A stretch of DNA of 64,000 nucleotides from Zoogloeaceae bacterium (GTDB taxonomy: Bacteria > Pseudomonadota > Gammaproteobacteria > Burkholderiales > Rhodocyclaceae): positions 124,001 to 188,000 of the forward strand of contig JACKMC010000005.1 in NCBI GenBank assembly GCA_024235595.1, written 5' to 3'. The translations under genes and the position numbers were made by a program. Position 1 is the stretch's first letter; each line of letters opens with the position of its first letter. This document shows positions 1 through 9,464 of the stretch, piece by piece. The notes under the pieces are model-generated. The model saw nothing but the letters and a program-made list of their open reading frames with translations, was not told where the DNA came from and did no database searches.

Positions 1-2279
1 AGCCGGAATTGCCCCCTGGCTGGGTCGGGATGCTGCTGGGTGTCTCCTGCCCGTTGTTGGCAGCCGCCAGGCGATTGCTCTCGAGCCGGCCCGTCTGGGG
101 CCGCGCATCGGTCTTGATCCTGTGCGCCCTGCTGGGCTTCGGGTGGGGGTGGTGGCGAGCCGAGCTGCGCCTTGCGGAGGCCTTGCCGATGAGCGAGGAA
201 GGGCGCGACGTGTCGGTCCTCGGGGTGATCGACGGGCTGCCCGCGAAGACCGCGAGCGGTGTGCGATTTCCTTTCCTGGTCGAATCCGGACCTTCGTGGT
301 TGCCGGGTCGGGTATCGCTCGCCTGGTACTTCCCGCGCCGTGCGGGTCTGCCGGTGCCGAACCTGCAGCCCGGGGAACGCTGGGCGCTCCTGGTTCGCCT
401 CAAGCGTCCTCATGATGGGGTCAACCCTGGCGGGAGCGACCGCACCTTGCGGATGCTCGAAGAAGGGACAAGAGCAAGCGGATATGTGCGCGAGGCGCCC
501 ACCAACCGGCGTATCGATGCGGCCGCAGCGGGTCTGTCCCAGATGGTGACGCGATTGCGCGGACAGATCCGGGCGCGAATGCTGCAAGGAATGCACGACC
601 GGACCTGGGCGGGCGTGCTGGTGGCGCTGGCGGTGGGTGACCAGCAGGCGATCAGCGATGAACAGTGGAACCGTTTCCGCCGCCTTGGCATCGTGCATCT
701 GGTCGTCATCTCCGGCCTGCACGTGACCCTGATCGGCGCATTGGCGTGGTCCCTTGCAGGAGGCCTGTGGCGTCGCAGCCGATGCAGCCTCTATCTGCCT
801 TCCCAGCACTTCGCCGCGATTGTCGGCGCGCTGAGTGCGAGCGCCTATGCCTTGCTCGCCGGAATGGGCGTATCGGTGCAACGCAGTCTGATCATGCTGC
901 TGGTCGTCGCGGCGGCGCAGTTGCTGGGCCGAAAGCTTGCGCCCACAACGGTGCTGGGCTGGGCCGTGATGGTCGTCACGATGGTCGACCCCTGGGCGGT
1001 GCTGTCGCCGGGGTTCTGGCTTTCCTTCGGCGCGGTGGCAGTGTTGCTCTACATTTCGTCCGGAGAGCTTGGCAGGCTCGCTGGGTGGCGTGGCCTGATG
1101 CGCGCCCAGTTGGCGATCACCTTGCTGATGGTGCCGTTGCTGCTGATCCTGTTCCAGCAGTTCTCGCTGATCGCGCCGCTGGCCAATGCGCTGGCGATTC
1201 CGGTGGTGAGCATCCTGATCACTCCGCTGGCACTGCTTTACGCAGCGATCCCGTTCGAGCCCATCGGTGCGCTCGCCGATCGCCTGCTGGGCTGGACGAT
1301 GATTCCGCTCGACTGGCTCGCAGCCCTGCCGTTTTCCGTCTGGCAACAGGCTTCGCCGCCGTGGCCGCTGGCGTTCGCGGGACTTGTTGGCGGTGTCTGG
1401 TCGCTGTTGCCGCGTGGAACGCCGGGTCGCGCTGTGGGCTTGCTGGCCTTCGTGCCCTTGCTCGGCTGGAGCCCCGAACGGCCCGATGGAGGGGAATTCC
1501 GGCTGGTTGTCCTCGATGTGGGCCAGGGTCTCGCGGTGCATCTGCAGACAGCTCGGAGGGACTGGCTGTTCGACGCAGGTCCGGCAATACCGGGTGGCGG
1601 CAACGCCGGGCTCAGGGTGGTCGTTCCGTATCTGCGTGCCACGGGGGTCGCGAGGCTCGATACCCTGGTAGTCAGCCATCCCGATCTCGACCACGCGGGC
1701 GGTGCCGCGGCGGTGCTTGCCGCGGTGCCGAGCCGCCGGCGCCTGGTGTCGCCGGGCGATGCACACAGGATGCCCGAGCCGGAGCGATGGGGATACTGCG
1801 AGGCGGGACGCACCGAGTTGCTCGATGGCGTGCGCTTCGAATGGCTGCACCCGCTTGCCGCGGAAGGTGGCGAGCGTGAGCCGCATGGAAACAATCGTTC
1901 CTGCGTGCTCAAGATTACGGGTACATACGGGAGCGCATTGCTCACTGCCGATATCGAGTCGAAAGTGGAGGGCGCGCTTGTCGCGAAGCTCGGCTCCAGG
2001 CTGCGATCGGACGTGCTCCTGGTCGCGCATCACGGCAGCCGCTCATCCTCGTCGCCCGAGTGGGTGGCGGCGGTGCAGCCTCGCTCGGTGATCTATTCGG
2101 TGGGCTACCGTTCGCGCTTCGGTCACCCCCATCCCGATGTCTGGGCGCGCTGGAGCGCGGCGGGCGCACGGGCCTATCGGACCGACAGCCAGGGTGCGAT
2201 CAGCGTTGATTTCGTTCAAGGGGGGCCGGTGATCGGGGCGGCGCGCGAGCGATGGCCGCGTTACTGGCATGGGAGATGA
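1..2279 (+). CDS. comEC: ComEC/Rec2 DNA uptake channel (5' end outside window)
   Basis: This is the inner-membrane channel that brings single-stranded DNA into the cytoplasm during natural transformation. The frame is open to the left edge, so the true start probably lies upstream; a TTG at base 9 would give 756 residues. In order, the protein shows N-terminal hydrophobic helices with a DUF4131-like periplasmic part, the multi-helix competence domain (roughly residues 195-500), and a C-terminal metallo-beta-lactamase-like domain. That last domain begins near LDVGQG and carries HPDLDH at about residue 557 plus a later AHHGS motif. Domain order and length fit the family. The 3' end is followed within about 120 bases by the hydrolase gene on the same strand. 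No pilus or other competence genes are in view, so the function is inferred from the family alone. Confidence 0.93.
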   Translation, partial: PELPPGWVGMLLGVSCPLLAAARRLLSSRPVWGRASVLILCALLGFGWGWWRAELRLAEALPMSEEGRDVSVLGVIDGLPAKTASGVRFPFLVESGPSWLPGRVSLAWYFPRRAGLPVPNLQPGERWALLVRLKRPHDGVNPGGSDRTLRMLEEGTRASGYVREAPTNRRIDAAAAGLSQMVTRLRGQIRARMLQGMHDRTWAGVLVALAVGDQQAISDEQWNRFRRLGIVHLVVISGLHVTLIGALAWSLAGGLWRRSRCSLYLPSQHFAAIVGALSASAYALLAGMGVSVQRSLIMLLVVAAAQLLGRKLAPTTVLGWAVMVVTMVDPWAVLSPGFWLSFGAVAVLLYISSGELGRLAGWRGLMRAQLAITLLMVPLLLILFQQFSLIAPLANALAIPVVSILITPLALLYAAIPFEPIGALADRLLGWTMIPLDWLAALPFSVWQQASPPWPLAFAGLVGGVWSLLPRGTPGRAVGLLAFVPLLGWSPERPDGGEFRLVVLDVGQGLAVHLQTARRDWLFDAGPAIPGGGNAGLRVVVPYLRATGVARLDTLVVSHPDLDHAGGAAAVLAAVPSRRRLVSPGDAHRMPEPERWGYCEAGRTELLDGVRFEWLHPLAAEGGEREPHGNNRSCVLKITGTYGSALLTADIESKVEGALVAKLGSRLRSDVLLVAHHGSRSSSSPEWVAAVQPRSVIYSVGYRSRFGHPHPDVWARWSAAGARAYRTDSQGAISVDFVQGGPVIGAARERWPRYWHGR

Positions 2280-2394
2280 GTACGCTTCGAAGTCGTATCG
2301 AAAGCTCATCGAGATTCGCCGCACCCCCGCCTTGCCGCATGAATGCCACGCTCGGGATACACTTCGATTGCGTGTACGTCTGGAGTCGCAGCAA

Positions 2395-3294
2395 ATGAAC
2401 AGATCGCCCGGATCCATTACCGGACAGAATTCGAATCCCGCCGCGGGTGAAATGCGTGAGCGAAGTCTCTCGTGCCTCGGCTCCTGCGGTTTTCACCGCA
2501 TGGCCTACACGGAATGGGGCGACCCGCAGAATCCGGAGGTGTTGGTGTGCGTGCACGGCCTGACGCGCAACGGCCGTGATTTCGACGATCTCGCGCGTGC
2601 GATGAGTGATCGCTACAGGGTCGTTTGCCCTGACGTCGTGGGCCGCGGTCGCAGCGAATGGTTGCGTAACAAGGCGGCTTACGGATTTCCCACCTATATG
2701 GCCGACATGGCGGCGCTGATCGCACGCCTCGATGTTGAAAAGGTGCATTGGGTCGGCACCTCGATGGGCGGCCTGATCGGAATGCTGCTGGCGAGCCAGC
2801 CCGGTACGCCGATATCGAGAATGGTGCTCAACGATGTCGGGCCGGTGGTGACCGCGGTTTCGTTGCAGCGTATCGGGCCCTATGTGGGGACCGCGCCGAA
2901 ATTTGCCTCGCTGGAGGCCGCCGAGGCCTATATTCGTGAGGTAAGCGCACCCTTCGGACCACTTACCGATGATCAATGGCAGCATCTCACCAGACACGCC
3001 GTGAGGCAGGGCGAGGACGGTTTCGCGATGGTGTACGACCCCGCCATCGGGGATGCCTTCCGCGCCGCACCGATGGATGAAGACGTGGACCTCTGGGGAG
3101 TCTACGATGCGATCGCTTGCCCTACATTGGTCATCCGGGGTGCCGAGTCGGATCTGCTGATGCGCGAAACCCTGATGGAGATGTCGCGCCGCGGACCGCG
3201 AGCGGAGGTGGCCGAGATCGCCGGTGTCGGGCATGCGCCGATGTTGCTCGACGAGAGCCAGATCGGCATCGTGCGACGCTTCCTGCTCGGCTGA
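2395..3294 (+). CDS. alpha/beta hydrolase
   Basis: A 299-residue alpha/beta-hydrolase-fold protein. The nucleophile elbow GTSMGG puts the catalytic serine at about residue 123. An acidic residue follows in the RGAESDLL segment, and the histidine is in GVGHAPML at about residue 280. An oxyanion-type HGLTRNGRDF loop lies near the N-terminus. The frame is open back to 2269, inside comEC, but the homologous-looking part starts well after that, so I chose ATG 2395; ATG 2452 is also possible. The substrate cannot be read from the sequence. The fold is shared by esterases, C-C hydrolases and lactonases. Confidence 0.88.
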   Translation: MNRSPGSITGQNSNPAAGEMRERSLSCLGSCGFHRMAYTEWGDPQNPEVLVCVHGLTRNGRDFDDLARAMSDRYRVVCPDVVGRGRSEWLRNKAAYGFPTYMADMAALIARLDVEKVHWVGTSMGGLIGMLLASQPGTPISRMVLNDVGPVVTAVSLQRIGPYVGTAPKFASLEAAEAYIREVSAPFGPLTDDQWQHLTRHAVRQGEDGFAMVYDPAIGDAFRAAPMDEDVDLWGVYDAIACPTLVIRGAESDLLMRETLMEMSRRGPRAEVAEIAGVGHAPMLLDESQIGIVRRFLLG

Positions 3295-3364
3295 GCGCTA
3301 CATCGCGGCAGCTCGCGATGCCTGCCGCGTGACCCCGGGCGGAGTGCGCCGCGCCACGCTACGC

Positions 3365-4534
3365 TCAGTGCAGGTGCCGCGGTGCCTGGTCGGCCTGATC
3401 TTCCGGCAGCTCCGCGTGGACCACCTCGCCTTCCGGAGAAGGGTAGTAGGGTGCGCCGCAATCGTCGCAGTATTCGAGTGGATAGCGGTGGTCGAGGACG
3501 GTGATGTCGCTGACGCCCGAGTCGCGCAGGACGGTTTCGATCTGCCCGACGACGTCGGCGTTTTCGTCCTCCGCGCCGAGCAGTGGCCAGACCACCCCAT
3601 GCACCACGGCGTCCTTGCCGCGCTGGGCAAAACCGATACGGTATTCCTCTAGCTGCTGGTCGTGGAAGGGGGCCACGACCGCCCGCAGCGACGAGGCCGG
3701 GGTCTCGAGCGTGGTGCCGAGAAAGGCTACCGAGGCGCGCACCGAGTAGGGGCGGCTGTCGCGGTCGGCCTCCCGGCTGGCGGCGAAATAGGTTTCGGGC
3801 AGGACGACTTCAAGCGCACAGCCGGGCAGCATCGGGGCCACGCAGGCGCCGCCCTGCGCCCGCCACTGCTCCAGGGCGAGTTCGCGCGAACAGCCCGGCT
3901 GTTGCCAGCGGAACAGTGCCTCGCCCCGGGGAACCGCGACGGCCGCCAACAGGTAGCGGGTGTCGGACAGGAACTGATTCGTTTCCGCAAGCATGGCCGG
4001 GTCGATGTGGAGGTCGCGTTGTTCGAGCGCGGCCTGACCGAGGGCGTCGGCGAATTGTGCGGTTGCACAATAGCCCGCCGGCAGCTGGTCGGGGCTGAAC
4101 AGGAAGTCGGCGACGGCGAGCTTGACGTCGTCCGCCAGTATGTGTGCCTGCAGGTGGACCCGCAGGTTGGCGACGCCCGCAGGTGCGATGCTGGTGGAGG
4201 GAATCCTGAAGCGCGACCACGACAGCAAGGGCGCGGCGATGAGCAGGATGTCGTGCTTCTTGTCGCTGCGAAGCGCTGTTTCGGCGCGTGACTCGATGTA
4301 GTCGGCGAGCTCGTCATAGGCACGGGGATTGGAGGACAGGAGGTGGTCGAGTGCGTCGTTGAACGCAGCCTCCTCGTTCTCCTCGAGCAGTCTGTCGATG
4401 ACTTCGGTAAGCTGGCTTTCCCAGAAGCGGTCCTCGGCCCTGCTGCCCGATTCGGCAAGACCCGTGGCGAGACGTAAGAGGCTTTCCGCGTCGCGGGAGA
4501 GGCCGCTGCGACGCGCGAATCGGGAGCGTTTCAT
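3365..4534 (-). CDS. DUF2863-like conserved protein
   Basis: A 389-residue soluble protein with no signal peptide or membrane segment. It begins MKRSRF and has an acidic helical N-terminal third (about residues 15-90), then mixed alpha/beta sequence. A short C-terminal CDDC pair sits just before the end (YCDDCGAPYYPSPEG), which could bind a metal. I recognise the overall pattern as the DUF2863 family of betaproteobacteria, from memory and not by search. Its function is unknown. It lies 85 bases downstream of ppsR on the same strand and may share its transcript, which would link it loosely to PEP synthase control. Confidence 0.8.
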   Translation of the reverse strand: MKRSRFARRSGLSRDAESLLRLATGLAESGSRAEDRFWESQLTEVIDRLLEENEEAAFNDALDHLLSSNPRAYDELADYIESRAETALRSDKKHDILLIAAPLLSWSRFRIPSTSIAPAGVANLRVHLQAHILADDVKLAVADFLFSPDQLPAGYCATAQFADALGQAALEQRDLHIDPAMLAETNQFLSDTRYLLAAVAVPRGEALFRWQQPGCSRELALEQWRAQGGACVAPMLPGCALEVVLPETYFAASREADRDSRPYSVRASVAFLGTTLETPASSLRAVVAPFHDQQLEEYRIGFAQRGKDAVVHGVVWPLLGAEDENADVVGQIETVLRDSGVSDITVLDHRYPLEYCDDCGAPYYPSPEGEVVHAELPEDQADQAPRHLH

Positions 4535-4619
4535 GGATTGTCCTGTCGTTTCTGATGGTTGCGCCGCGAAGCGAATGCGACGCCGAACTGCGAGATTGTA
4601 GCCGGATGCGGGTTCGATC

Positions 4620-5450
4620 TCAGTAAACGTGCTTGTTCAAATGAACGTCCTGGAGGATGGTCGCGGAGATCTCCTCGATCGACTTGGTGGTCGACTCCAG
4701 CCACTTGATACCCTCGCGGCGCATCAGACGCTGGGCGGCCTCGATCTCGTAGCGGCAGTTTTCGAGAGATGCATAGCGTGAGTTGGGCCTGCGCTCCTGG
4801 CGGATCTGCGCCAGGCGCTCCGGCAGAATCGTCAGTCCGAACAGCTTGGAGCGATAGGTGTGCAGTTCGCCAGGCAACTTGTTGCGCTCGAAATCCTCCG
4901 GGATGAGCGGGTAGTTCGCGGCCTTTACGCCGAACTGCATCGCCAGGTAGAGGCTGGTGGGGGTCTTGCCCGAGCGCGAGACCCCCACCAGGATGACATC
5001 GGCCTCGGCGAGCTCGGCGCTGGAGATGCCGTCGTCGTGGGCGAGGGTGAAATTGATGGCCTCGATGCGCTTCTTGTACTCGAGGCTTTCCGCGATGCCG
5101 TGAAAGCGTCCGACAGCGTGGGTGGAGCGCTGGCCGAGTTCGCTCTCGAGGGGGACGATGAATTTCTCGAATAAGTCGAGAAACAGCGCGTTGGACTTTT
5201 GGATCACGTCCACCGAGTCAGGATTGACCAGGGTATTGAAGACGATGGGCCGAACGCCGTCCGACTCGGCGGCTTCGCGGATCTGGGTGGCGCAGTCGAT
5301 GGCCTTGTCCAGGTTGTCCACGAACGGCAGACGGACCTGGCGGAAGCGGCAGTCGGGAAACTGCGCGAGGAGGCTGTGTCCGAGGGTCTCGGCAGTAATT
5401 CCGGTGCCATCGGAAATGAAGAACACGGTTCGGGTATTGGACTGGGTCAT
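4620..5450 (-). CDS. ppsR: PEP synthase regulatory protein (kinase/pyrophosphorylase)
   Basis: This bifunctional enzyme inactivates PEP synthase by ADP-dependent phosphorylation of a threonine next to the catalytic histidine, and reactivates it by phosphate-dependent removal (family knowledge, formerly DUF299). The 276-residue protein opens with FFISDGTGITAETLGHSLL. Its P-loop-like GVSRSGKTPTS lies around residues 154-164, followed by the conserved NYPLIPEDF segment. I chose ATG 5450 because the family signature starts directly after it; the frame runs open to 5543 but that stretch is promoter-like. It is divergent from its target ppsA across about 110 bases, a common arrangement that supports the pairing. 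Confidence 0.95.
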   Translation of the reverse strand: MTQSNTRTVFFISDGTGITAETLGHSLLAQFPDCRFRQVRLPFVDNLDKAIDCATQIREAAESDGVRPIVFNTLVNPDSVDVIQKSNALFLDLFEKFIVPLESELGQRSTHAVGRFHGIAESLEYKKRIEAINFTLAHDDGISSAELAEADVILVGVSRSGKTPTSLYLAMQFGVKAANYPLIPEDFERNKLPGELHTYRSKLFGLTILPERLAQIRQERRPNSRYASLENCRYEIEAAQRLMRREGIKWLESTTKSIEEISATILQDVHLNKHVY

Positions 5451-5562
5451 CGCTGGTGTGACAAAATTTAGGGTTTCTGGGTTTACCCTGCTTTGCGGCA
5501 GAGCAGCAAAAGCTAGAATTGCATTTTGCTTTGTGAAATTCATTTAAGGAAGGCCATTTCCC

Positions 5563-7929
5563 ATGACCCGTTACGTAATCCCTTTCGAAGCACTGCGCAT
5601 GACCGACGTCGAGGAGGTCGGGGGCAAGAACGCGTCACTTGGCGAAATGATCAGCCAGTTGCCCTCGAGTGTACGTGTGCCCGGCGGTTTTGCCACTACG
5701 GCGGCGGCCTATCGGGCCTTCCTTGCGCATGAGGGCCTGTCGGACCGAATCAACGCGGCGCTCGATACGCTCAATGTCGACGACGTCGATGCGCTGGTGA
5801 AGACCGGCACGGCGATCCGCCAATGGATCGTCGACACGCCCTTCCCGCTGCAGCTCGAAACCGAGATCAAGGCGGCCTACGAGAAGATCACTTCCGAGGG
5901 CGAGGGCAGCTTCGCGGTCCGGTCGTCGGCGACCGCCGAAGACTTGCCGGACGCGTCCTTCGCGGGGCAACAGGAATCCTTCCTCAACATCCATGGATAC
6001 GAGAACATCCTGCATGCCATCAAGGAGGTGTTTGCCTCCCTGTACAACGACCGAGCGATCGCCTACCGGGTGCACAAGGGCTTTGCACACGCCGACGTGG
6101 CCTTGTCGGCGGGCGTGCAACGCATGGTCCGGTCCGACATCGGCGCGTCCGGCGTCATGTTCACGATCGATACCGAGTCTGGTTTCAAGGACGTGGTATT
6201 CATCACCGCATCCTATGGCCTTGGCGAGACGGTGGTGCAGGGTGCAGTGAACCCGGACGAGTTCTATGTTCACAAGCCGACGCTGGGACAGGGCAAGCCG
6301 GCGGTGATTCGCCGCAATCTGGGCTCCAAGCTCATCAAGATGGTGTTCACCGACAAGAAGGTTGCAGGTCGCTCCACGGCAACGGTCGATGTCCCTGAAG
6401 CCGAACGCACCAAGTTCGCCCTGAACGACGAGGATGTGCTCGAGCTCGCGCGTTATGCGGTGATCATCGAACAGCACTATGGCCGCCCGATGGACATCGA
6501 ATGGGGCAAGAGCGGTGACGACGGCAAGCTCTACATCCTGCAGGCGCGTCCCGAAACCGTGATGAGCCAGAGTGCCGGCACGGTGATGGAGAAATACCGT
6601 CTCAAGCAGTACGGCAAGTCGCTGACCCACGGGCGTGCAATCGGCCAGAAGATCGGTGCGGGACCGGTGCGGGTGATCCAGTCTCCGAGCGAGATGAATC
6701 GGGTCCAGGCAGGAGACATCCTGGTTACCGACATGACCGATCCCAACTGGGAGCCGGTGATGAAGCGGGCCAGCGCGATCGTCACCAATCGCGGCGGGCG
6801 TACCTGTCATGCGGCGATCATCGCGCGAGAGCTCGGTATCCCGGCGCTCGTCGGCTGCGGCAATGCAACCGAGGTGCTCGATGAAGGCGACTCGGTTACC
6901 GTCTCTTGTGCCGAAGGCGATACCGGATACGTCTATCGCGGCAAGCTCGACTATGAAGTGATCACCACGGACATGGGCAACCTGCCCGAGATTCCGGTCA
7001 AGATCATGATGAACGTCGGCAATCCGGAGCTCGCTTTCGAGTTCGCGCAGATTCCCAACGGCGGCGTCGGCCTTGCACGGCTCGAGTTCGTGATCAACAA
7101 CATGATCGGAATTCATCCGAAGGCGATCCTCGAACTGGGACAGGTGCCTGCCAGCCTGCGCGAGGAGATCCTGCGTCGTTCGCGCGGATACCTTACGCCG
7201 AAGCAATTCTTCATCGAAAAACTCGTCGAAGGTGTTGCCACCATCGCCGCCGCCTTCTATCCGCGCCCGGTGATCGTGCGGATGTCGGATTTCAAGTCGA
7301 ACGAGTACCGCAAGCTGCTCGGCGGCGAGATCTACGAGCCGGAAGAGGAAAACCCGATGCTGGGATTCCGCGGCGCCTCGCGCTACATCGCACCGGCCTT
7401 CCGCGACTGCTTCGAGATGGAAGTGGCAGCGATGAAGAAGGTGCGAAACGTGCTCGGGCTCACCAATGTCCAGCTCATGGTGCCTTTCGTGCGCAACGTC
7501 GAGGAGGCCCGCGGGGTGGTCGAACTGCTCGCCCAGCATGGTCTCAAGCGTGGCGTGAACGACCTGAAGCTGATCATGATGTGCGAGATCCCGTCGAATG
7601 CGCTGCTGGCCGAGCAGTTTCTCGAGCATTTCGATGGCTTTTCGATCGGCTCCAACGACCTCACCCAACTCACCCTCGGCCTCGACCGGGATTCCGGCCT
7701 GGTGGCGCATGCCTTCGATGAGCGCGACGAGGCGGTCAAGATGTTGCTGTCGATGTCGATCAAGACGGCGAACCGCCTTGGCAAGTACGTCGGCATCTGT
7801 GGCCAGGGCCCGTCCGACCATGCGGACTTTGCCGAATGGCTCATGGATGAGGGTATCCAGACGATCTCGCTGAACCCCGATACGGTCGTCGACACCTGGC
7901 TGAAGCTCGCGGCGCACCGCGTCGAATAA
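5563..7929 (+). CDS. ppsA: phosphoenolpyruvate synthase
   Basis: Converts pyruvate, ATP and water to PEP, AMP and phosphate for gluconeogenesis. The 788-residue length is normal. The N-terminal ATP-grasp domain holds the SFAVRSSATAEDLPDASFAGQQE region. The swivelling phosphohistidine domain has GGRTCHAAIIARELG, with the catalytic histidine at about residue 416 and the regulatory threonine two residues before it. The C-terminal PEP-binding barrel has GSNDLTQLTLGLDRDS and a late ICGQGPSDH cysteine. An AAGGAAGG-like ribosome site precedes ATG 5563. A hexamer pair resembling a weak sigma-70 promoter (TTGCGG near 5493, TAGAAT near 5514, short spacer) lies upstream. A strong terminator follows. Confidence 0.98.
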   Translation: MTRYVIPFEALRMTDVEEVGGKNASLGEMISQLPSSVRVPGGFATTAAAYRAFLAHEGLSDRINAALDTLNVDDVDALVKTGTAIRQWIVDTPFPLQLETEIKAAYEKITSEGEGSFAVRSSATAEDLPDASFAGQQESFLNIHGYENILHAIKEVFASLYNDRAIAYRVHKGFAHADVALSAGVQRMVRSDIGASGVMFTIDTESGFKDVVFITASYGLGETVVQGAVNPDEFYVHKPTLGQGKPAVIRRNLGSKLIKMVFTDKKVAGRSTATVDVPEAERTKFALNDEDVLELARYAVIIEQHYGRPMDIEWGKSGDDGKLYILQARPETVMSQSAGTVMEKYRLKQYGKSLTHGRAIGQKIGAGPVRVIQSPSEMNRVQAGDILVTDMTDPNWEPVMKRASAIVTNRGGRTCHAAIIARELGIPALVGCGNATEVLDEGDSVTVSCAEGDTGYVYRGKLDYEVITTDMGNLPEIPVKIMMNVGNPELAFEFAQIPNGGVGLARLEFVINNMIGIHPKAILELGQVPASLREEILRRSRGYLTPKQFFIEKLVEGVATIAAAFYPRPVIVRMSDFKSNEYRKLLGGEIYEPEEENPMLGFRGASRYIAPAFRDCFEMEVAAMKKVRNVLGLTNVQLMVPFVRNVEEARGVVELLAQHGLKRGVNDLKLIMMCEIPSNALLAEQFLEHFDGFSIGSNDLTQLTLGLDRDSGLVAHAFDERDEAVKMLLSMSIKTANRLGKYVGICGQGPSDHADFAEWLMDEGIQTISLNPDTVVDTWLKLAAHRVE

Positions 7930-7954
7930 AGGCTGCCTTTTGCGCGCAGGACGG

Positions 7955-7985
7955 AGCGGTGAGGCTTGCCTCGCCGCTTTTTTTT
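7955..7985 (+). terminator. rho-independent terminator of ppsA
   Basis: AGCGGTGAG and CTCGCCGCT form a stem of about nine pairs (one G-T) around a six-base loop, and a run of seven or more T follows directly. It lies 26 bases after the ppsA stop. Confidence 0.88.
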
Positions 7986-8143
7986 CCCGGCGTCCGGCCG
8001 GCTTATACCAATCGCGGGGTTTTGGGCGAACCGGTCGGTGATATACTGCAAAAGTTTTGTTGCTCGCTGCCGATATCTTGCGAGAAACATGGTTGTTCCG
8101 AATCGAGTTTTCGGGGCGTTTGAGACTACAGGAGACGATCGCG

Positions 8144-9067
8144 ATGGCATTCGTCATTCTTTCAGCCGGAACTGCTACCAGCTCCAAAGTCAGGACCTTG
8201 AGCGCAAGGGCGCTCGGCCTGGGAATGCTGTCGGCAGTGGGCCTCGCGCTGCTGGCGGGCTTGGGGATCGGCTACGGTGTCGCCCGCAACGAGACGCCGA
8301 ATGCCGAACCGGTGGTCGTGGTCGAGCCAGAGAGCAAGTTCGTCATCAACCGCGTCGGTGAGCTCGCCGGACGCCTCTATCGTCTCGAGTCCGAGGCGGT
8401 GCAACTGGCAAAACGCATCGGCGCGCTCAAGGATTTCGAAAAGCGGGGCAAGGCTCCGGCGGCCAAGCCCGATGCAGCCACCAAGGCGGCGTCGGCTCAG
8501 GGTGGGCCAATGATCCCGCCGGTGGGGGGCGGGTTGGCTCGTCCGCACCTCATGGCGGACTCGGTCGATGACAGTCTTTCGACCCTCGAGTCGGACCTGC
8601 AGCGCCTGGAGCAAACCCTCACTTCGATCGACCAGATCGCCCTGCAGCGAAATCTCAGCTACATGGCGTTTCCGAGCAGGGAACCGGTGTCCAACTCGCG
8701 CATTGGCTCCCGCTTCGGCAATCGCTCCGACCCGTTCAATCGCCGGCTCGCCTTCCACAGCGGTCTCGACTTTCCTGCCCCGAGCGGAACGCCGATTCGT
8801 GCGAGCGCGGGCGGGCGCGTGGTGTTCGCAGGCTGGCGCAGTGATTATGGCAACCAGGTGCAGATCGACCATGGCAACGGATTGCTCACACGCTATTCCC
8901 ACGCCTCCAAGCTCACGGTGAGCGTTGGCGATATCGTCACTCCGGGCCAGGTCGTGGCGGAGGTGGGATCGACCGGCCGCTCGACCGGCCCTCATCTGCA
9001 CTTCGAGGTGTTGAAGGACGGTGAGTTCGTCGATCCCGAGGCCTACCTGAAAATCGCGCAGTCTTGA
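8144..9067 (+). CDS. membrane-anchored M23 (LytM) peptidase
   Basis: A 307-residue peptidoglycan endopeptidase candidate. After a short N-terminus there is one membrane helix (about residues 25-45), then a periplasmic stretch with coiled-coil character and an Ala/Lys/Pro linker. The C-terminal LytM domain keeps the zinc ligands: HSGLD (His205, Asp209) and the HLHFEV pair (His284, His286). All catalytic residues are present, so this looks like an active enzyme and not an EnvC-type activator. ATG 8144 is preceded by AGGAGA at good spacing; the open frame reaches 8057 without better support. A possible -10 (TATACT) lies at 8042. The gene overlaps the next by four bases and leads a run ending in bactofilin, NfeD and SPFH genes. 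Confidence 0.9.
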   Translation: MAFVILSAGTATSSKVRTLSARALGLGMLSAVGLALLAGLGIGYGVARNETPNAEPVVVVEPESKFVINRVGELAGRLYRLESEAVQLAKRIGALKDFEKRGKAPAAKPDAATKAASAQGGPMIPPVGGGLARPHLMADSVDDSLSTLESDLQRLEQTLTSIDQIALQRNLSYMAFPSREPVSNSRIGSRFGNRSDPFNRRLAFHSGLDFPAPSGTPIRASAGGRVVFAGWRSDYGNQVQIDHGNGLLTRYSHASKLTVSVGDIVTPGQVVAEVGSTGRSTGPHLHFEVLKDGEFVDPEAYLKIAQS

Positions 9068-9432
9068 GACTCTTCGGATGGTTTCGCCAGGCCCCGACGA
9101 GACGGCTGACCGATCCTGCCTATTCGGTGGAGCGAGGCGGGAGCGCAAAGAGAGCCTTGTTTCTCGGGCTTCTGGTAATCGCTCTGACCGCAACGGCGTT
9201 CGGCGCATTTCGGTTTTTCCAGTCTTTCGTCGGCCCGTCGCAACGGGTTTCCGAACTCGAGATCGAGAACGCGAAGCTTCAGGAAGAACTGACGAAGGCT
9301 CGTCTGCAGACCGAAATGGACGCGGCGACCCGCAGCGAGCTTGAAAATCAGCTTTCGACTCTCAACGCGGAGCTGCGCCGCCTGAGGGAAGAAGTGGGCT
9401 TTTTCAAACGTTCGCAGCCAGCACGTCGTTAG
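9064..9432 (+). CDS. single-pass membrane protein with coiled coil
   Basis: A 122-residue protein I do not recognise by name. It has a basic N-terminus, one membrane helix at about residues 29-50, and then a long acidic/basic heptad-rich coiled coil (about residues 58-112). It starts with TTG at 9064, giving a four-base TTGA overlap with the M23 peptidase stop, which suggests translational coupling. It sits between a LytM peptidase and a bactofilin, so a likely role is a bridge between the cytoskeletal polymer and the periplasmic hydrolase. That role is inference from position and topology only. Confidence 0.75.
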   Translation: MRLFGWFRQAPTRRLTDPAYSVERGGSAKRALFLGLLVIALTATAFGAFRFFQSFVGPSQRVSELEIENAKLQEELTKARLQTEMDAATRSELENQLSTLNAELRRLREEVGFFKRSQPARR

Positions 9433-9464
9433 ACCTGTCCTCACAAACAACGCAGGAGACGAAC

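Noticed and set aside
5635..8187. 850-codon open frame antisense to ppsA
   Set aside because: It mirrors ppsA codon structure in GC-rich DNA, has no domain, and is composed of His/Arg/Asp-rich shadow sequence.
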